From: Aquibium microcysteis
GTDB lineage: Bacteria > Pseudomonadota > Alphaproteobacteria > Rhizobiales > Rhizobiaceae
Length of the DNA stretch: 64,000 bases
Assembly (NCBI RefSeq): GCF_014495845.1
Contig: NZ_CP061080.1
Coordinates: forward strand, 857,001 to 921,000
Direction: 5' to 3'
Position numbers and translations under genes: made by a program. The notes below the pieces were generated by a model. The model was not told the origin of the DNA. It ran no database searches and saw only the letters and a program-made list of their open reading frames with translations. Below, in pieces: positions 62,872-64,000 of this stretch; the first letter of the stretch is position 1, and each line of letters starts with the position of its first letter.

Positions 62872-63854
62872 AGGTCGCCCTCTTCGGCGCCAGCGGATTC
62901 ATCGGTCGCGTCATCGGCGACAGGCTGCGCGCGGAGGCGATCGAGCATGTCGGCCTGTCGCACCGCAACCGCAGCGGCTGCTTCGTGCCGATCGATTTCG
63001 GGCACCCGGACGGCTACGCGCATCTCCTGCGCGGCGTCACGACGGCCGTCCTTCTCGTGGCGCAGTCGCGGCCGGGCCTGCCGGGCGGTCGCACGGAGGC
63101 GGAAATCCGCAACGACGTCCGACCCTATGCGGCATTTGCCGGGATCGCCGCGGCAGCCGGCCTGCGCCACGTCGTCTACCTGTCCTCCGGCGGCACCGTC
63201 TATGGCTCCCAGCCCGATCGCACGCCGATCACCGAGGACCATCCAACGAACCCGATCGACGCCTATGGCGCCCGCAAGCTGATGACGGAGAGTGTCCTGC
63301 GGTCGTCGCTGGGGGCTGCGGGCGTCGGACTGACCGTGCTGCGGCCGTCGAACCCGGTGGGCGCGGCGCAGCGGTTCGAACCGGTGGGTTTCGTGGCCAG
63401 GGCGGTTCACGCCAGCGTCGCGGGGGCGACGATCGACGTCTGGGGCGACGGTTCGACCGTGCGCGACCATTTCGACGTCGCCGATCTCGCCGATGCCGTC
63501 ATCCGCAGCCTCGGCGGCGACACGTCTCACCGTGTCTACAATGTCGGCAGCGGCGTCGGCACCGGCATCGACGAGGTGCTGGCGCTCGTGCACGATCTCG
63601 GCGGCCGGCCGATCCGCCGCCGGTACCTGCCGGCGCGCCCGTTCGACGTCCCGGTCAACGTGCTGTCGAGCGACCGGATCGCGAGAGACCTCGGATGGAC
63701 CGTCCGCAAGGACATGAGACGGATCGTGTCGGACCTTCTGGAGGCGTTCGGGGGCACCGGCCGCAGCCCTGACGCGGCGGGGTATGCCGGTCTCCCACCG
63801 GTGCGGAGCGGACGATCCGCCGAACCGGCGCCCCGTCACCCCTCGCGGGAATAG
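62868..63854 (+). CDS. NAD-dependent epimerase/dehydratase (extended SDR)
   Basis: 328 residues, GTG start overlapping the previous TGA (GTGA). NAD-binding GASGFIG, SSGGTVYG and the catalytic YGARK (YxxxK) are present, followed by VWGDGSTVRDHFDVADLADA and a C-terminal substrate domain. It likely makes a nucleotide sugar used by the neighbouring transferase, for surface polysaccharide. The tail overlaps the convergent gene by 19 bases. Confidence 0.88.
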   Translation: MKVALFGASGFIGRVIGDRLRAEAIEHVGLSHRNRSGCFVPIDFGHPDGYAHLLRGVTTAVLLVAQSRPGLPGGRTEAEIRNDVRPYAAFAGIAAAAGLRHVVYLSSGGTVYGSQPDRTPITEDHPTNPIDAYGARKLMTESVLRSSLGAAGVGLTVLRPSNPVGAAQRFEPVGFVARAVHASVAGATIDVWGDGSTVRDHFDVADLADAVIRSLGGDTSHRVYNVGSGVGTGIDEVLALVHDLGGRPIRRRYLPARPFDVPVNVLSSDRIARDLGWTVRKDMRRIVSDLLEAFGGTGRSPDAAGYAGLPPVRSGRSAEPAPRHPSRE

Positions 63855-64000
63855 GTGCCGTGGCCGGGGCGGTAGGTCTTGTCGTCGAGGAACTGCGACA
63901 GGCCCTTGGCGCGGCCGCGCTCGGGGTCGACGAAGGTCGTCTGGTCGGCCTTGGCGGTGAGGTATTCGGCCGATTCCTCCCAGGTCATCTCGCGCACGTA
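63836..64000 (-). CDS. Unidentified protein, C-terminal fragment
   Basis: 54 residues to a TGA at 63838-63836: WEESAEYLTAKADQTTFVDP then RAKGLSQFLDDKTYRPGHGT. The frame is open to the window edge. Codon use and composition look coding. I do not recognise the family; the rest lies outside. Confidence 0.6.
   Translation of the reverse strand, partial: YVREMTWEESAEYLTAKADQTTFVDPERGRAKGLSQFLDDKTYRPGHGTYSREG

Overview
The window is high-GC DNA from an alphaproteobacterium, most likely of the order Hyphomicrobiales (Rhizobiales) and close to Phyllobacteriaceae/Mesorhizobium. The evidence is the gene order scpB, tatABC, serS, surE, pcm, nlpD-like, yajC and secDF (fused), together with trmFO, a tRNA-Leu(TAG) beside tig, and two GC-rich intergenic inverted-repeat elements of a kind common in that group.

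Bases 1-24.6 kb are ordinary chromosome: chromosome segregation, Tat and Sec export, serine charging, SurE/Pcm, a degenerate LysM/M23 lipoprotein, two neighbours related to complex I assembly factors (Mth938/NDUFAF3-like and phytoene-synthase/NDUFAF6-like), a sterol-desaturase family enzyme, a parDE-type toxin-antitoxin pair, a dienoyl-CoA-isomerase-like crotonase, an HD-GYP protein, trmFO, an aldo/keto reductase, and a DUF2157/GDYXXLXY pair. Inside it, at 21.32-22.49 kb on the minus strand, a 46-residue DUF1127 gene is followed by a 1-kb tandem array of hairpins. There are 21 copies of CCTCCTCCC (GGGAGGAGG on the plus strand), each in a hairpin loop, and the array ends in a terminator whose own loop carries the motif. 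This matches the CcsR/'cuckoo' anti-Shine-Dalgarno small-RNA family, greatly amplified.

Bases 24.6-52.4 kb are a 27.7-kb prophage in tRNA-Leu(TAG), bounded by an 18-bp direct repeat across the anticodon loop. It is a temperate T7-like (Autographiviridae-type) podovirus. It has a single-subunit RNA polymerase, gp2.5-like SSB, endonuclease I, primase-helicase, T7-type DNA polymerase, tail fibre, holin-like protein, both terminase subunits, an early region of small genes, a winged-helix regulator and a tyrosine integrase. The phage replaced the 3' half of the host tRNA with its own, so the working tRNA-Leu is a host/phage chimera and the native 3' half is stranded at the right end. An IS3-family element stands where the exonuclease, portal, scaffold, capsid, tail-tube and most internal-virion genes should be. 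No target duplication flanks it, so the prophage is defective, probably through an IS-linked deletion. A 16-bp near-palindrome, GTCCCGGTAACGCGAC, recurs at eight places, mostly ahead of phage genes (promoter or operator). Next to the integrase is a lower-GC cargo gene encoding a DUF262 + AlbA_2 protein, a plausible anti-phage defence gene.

Bases 52.4-64 kb return to chromosome: tig, a SufA/IscA-type protein, a GFA-family protein, a PiT phosphate transporter, a NUDIX hydrolase, a long OmpA-family protein, a YcgN-family protein, a SIMPL-domain protein, a CAT-anticodon tRNA, a glycosyltransferase coupled to an epimerase, and the end of an unidentified gene.
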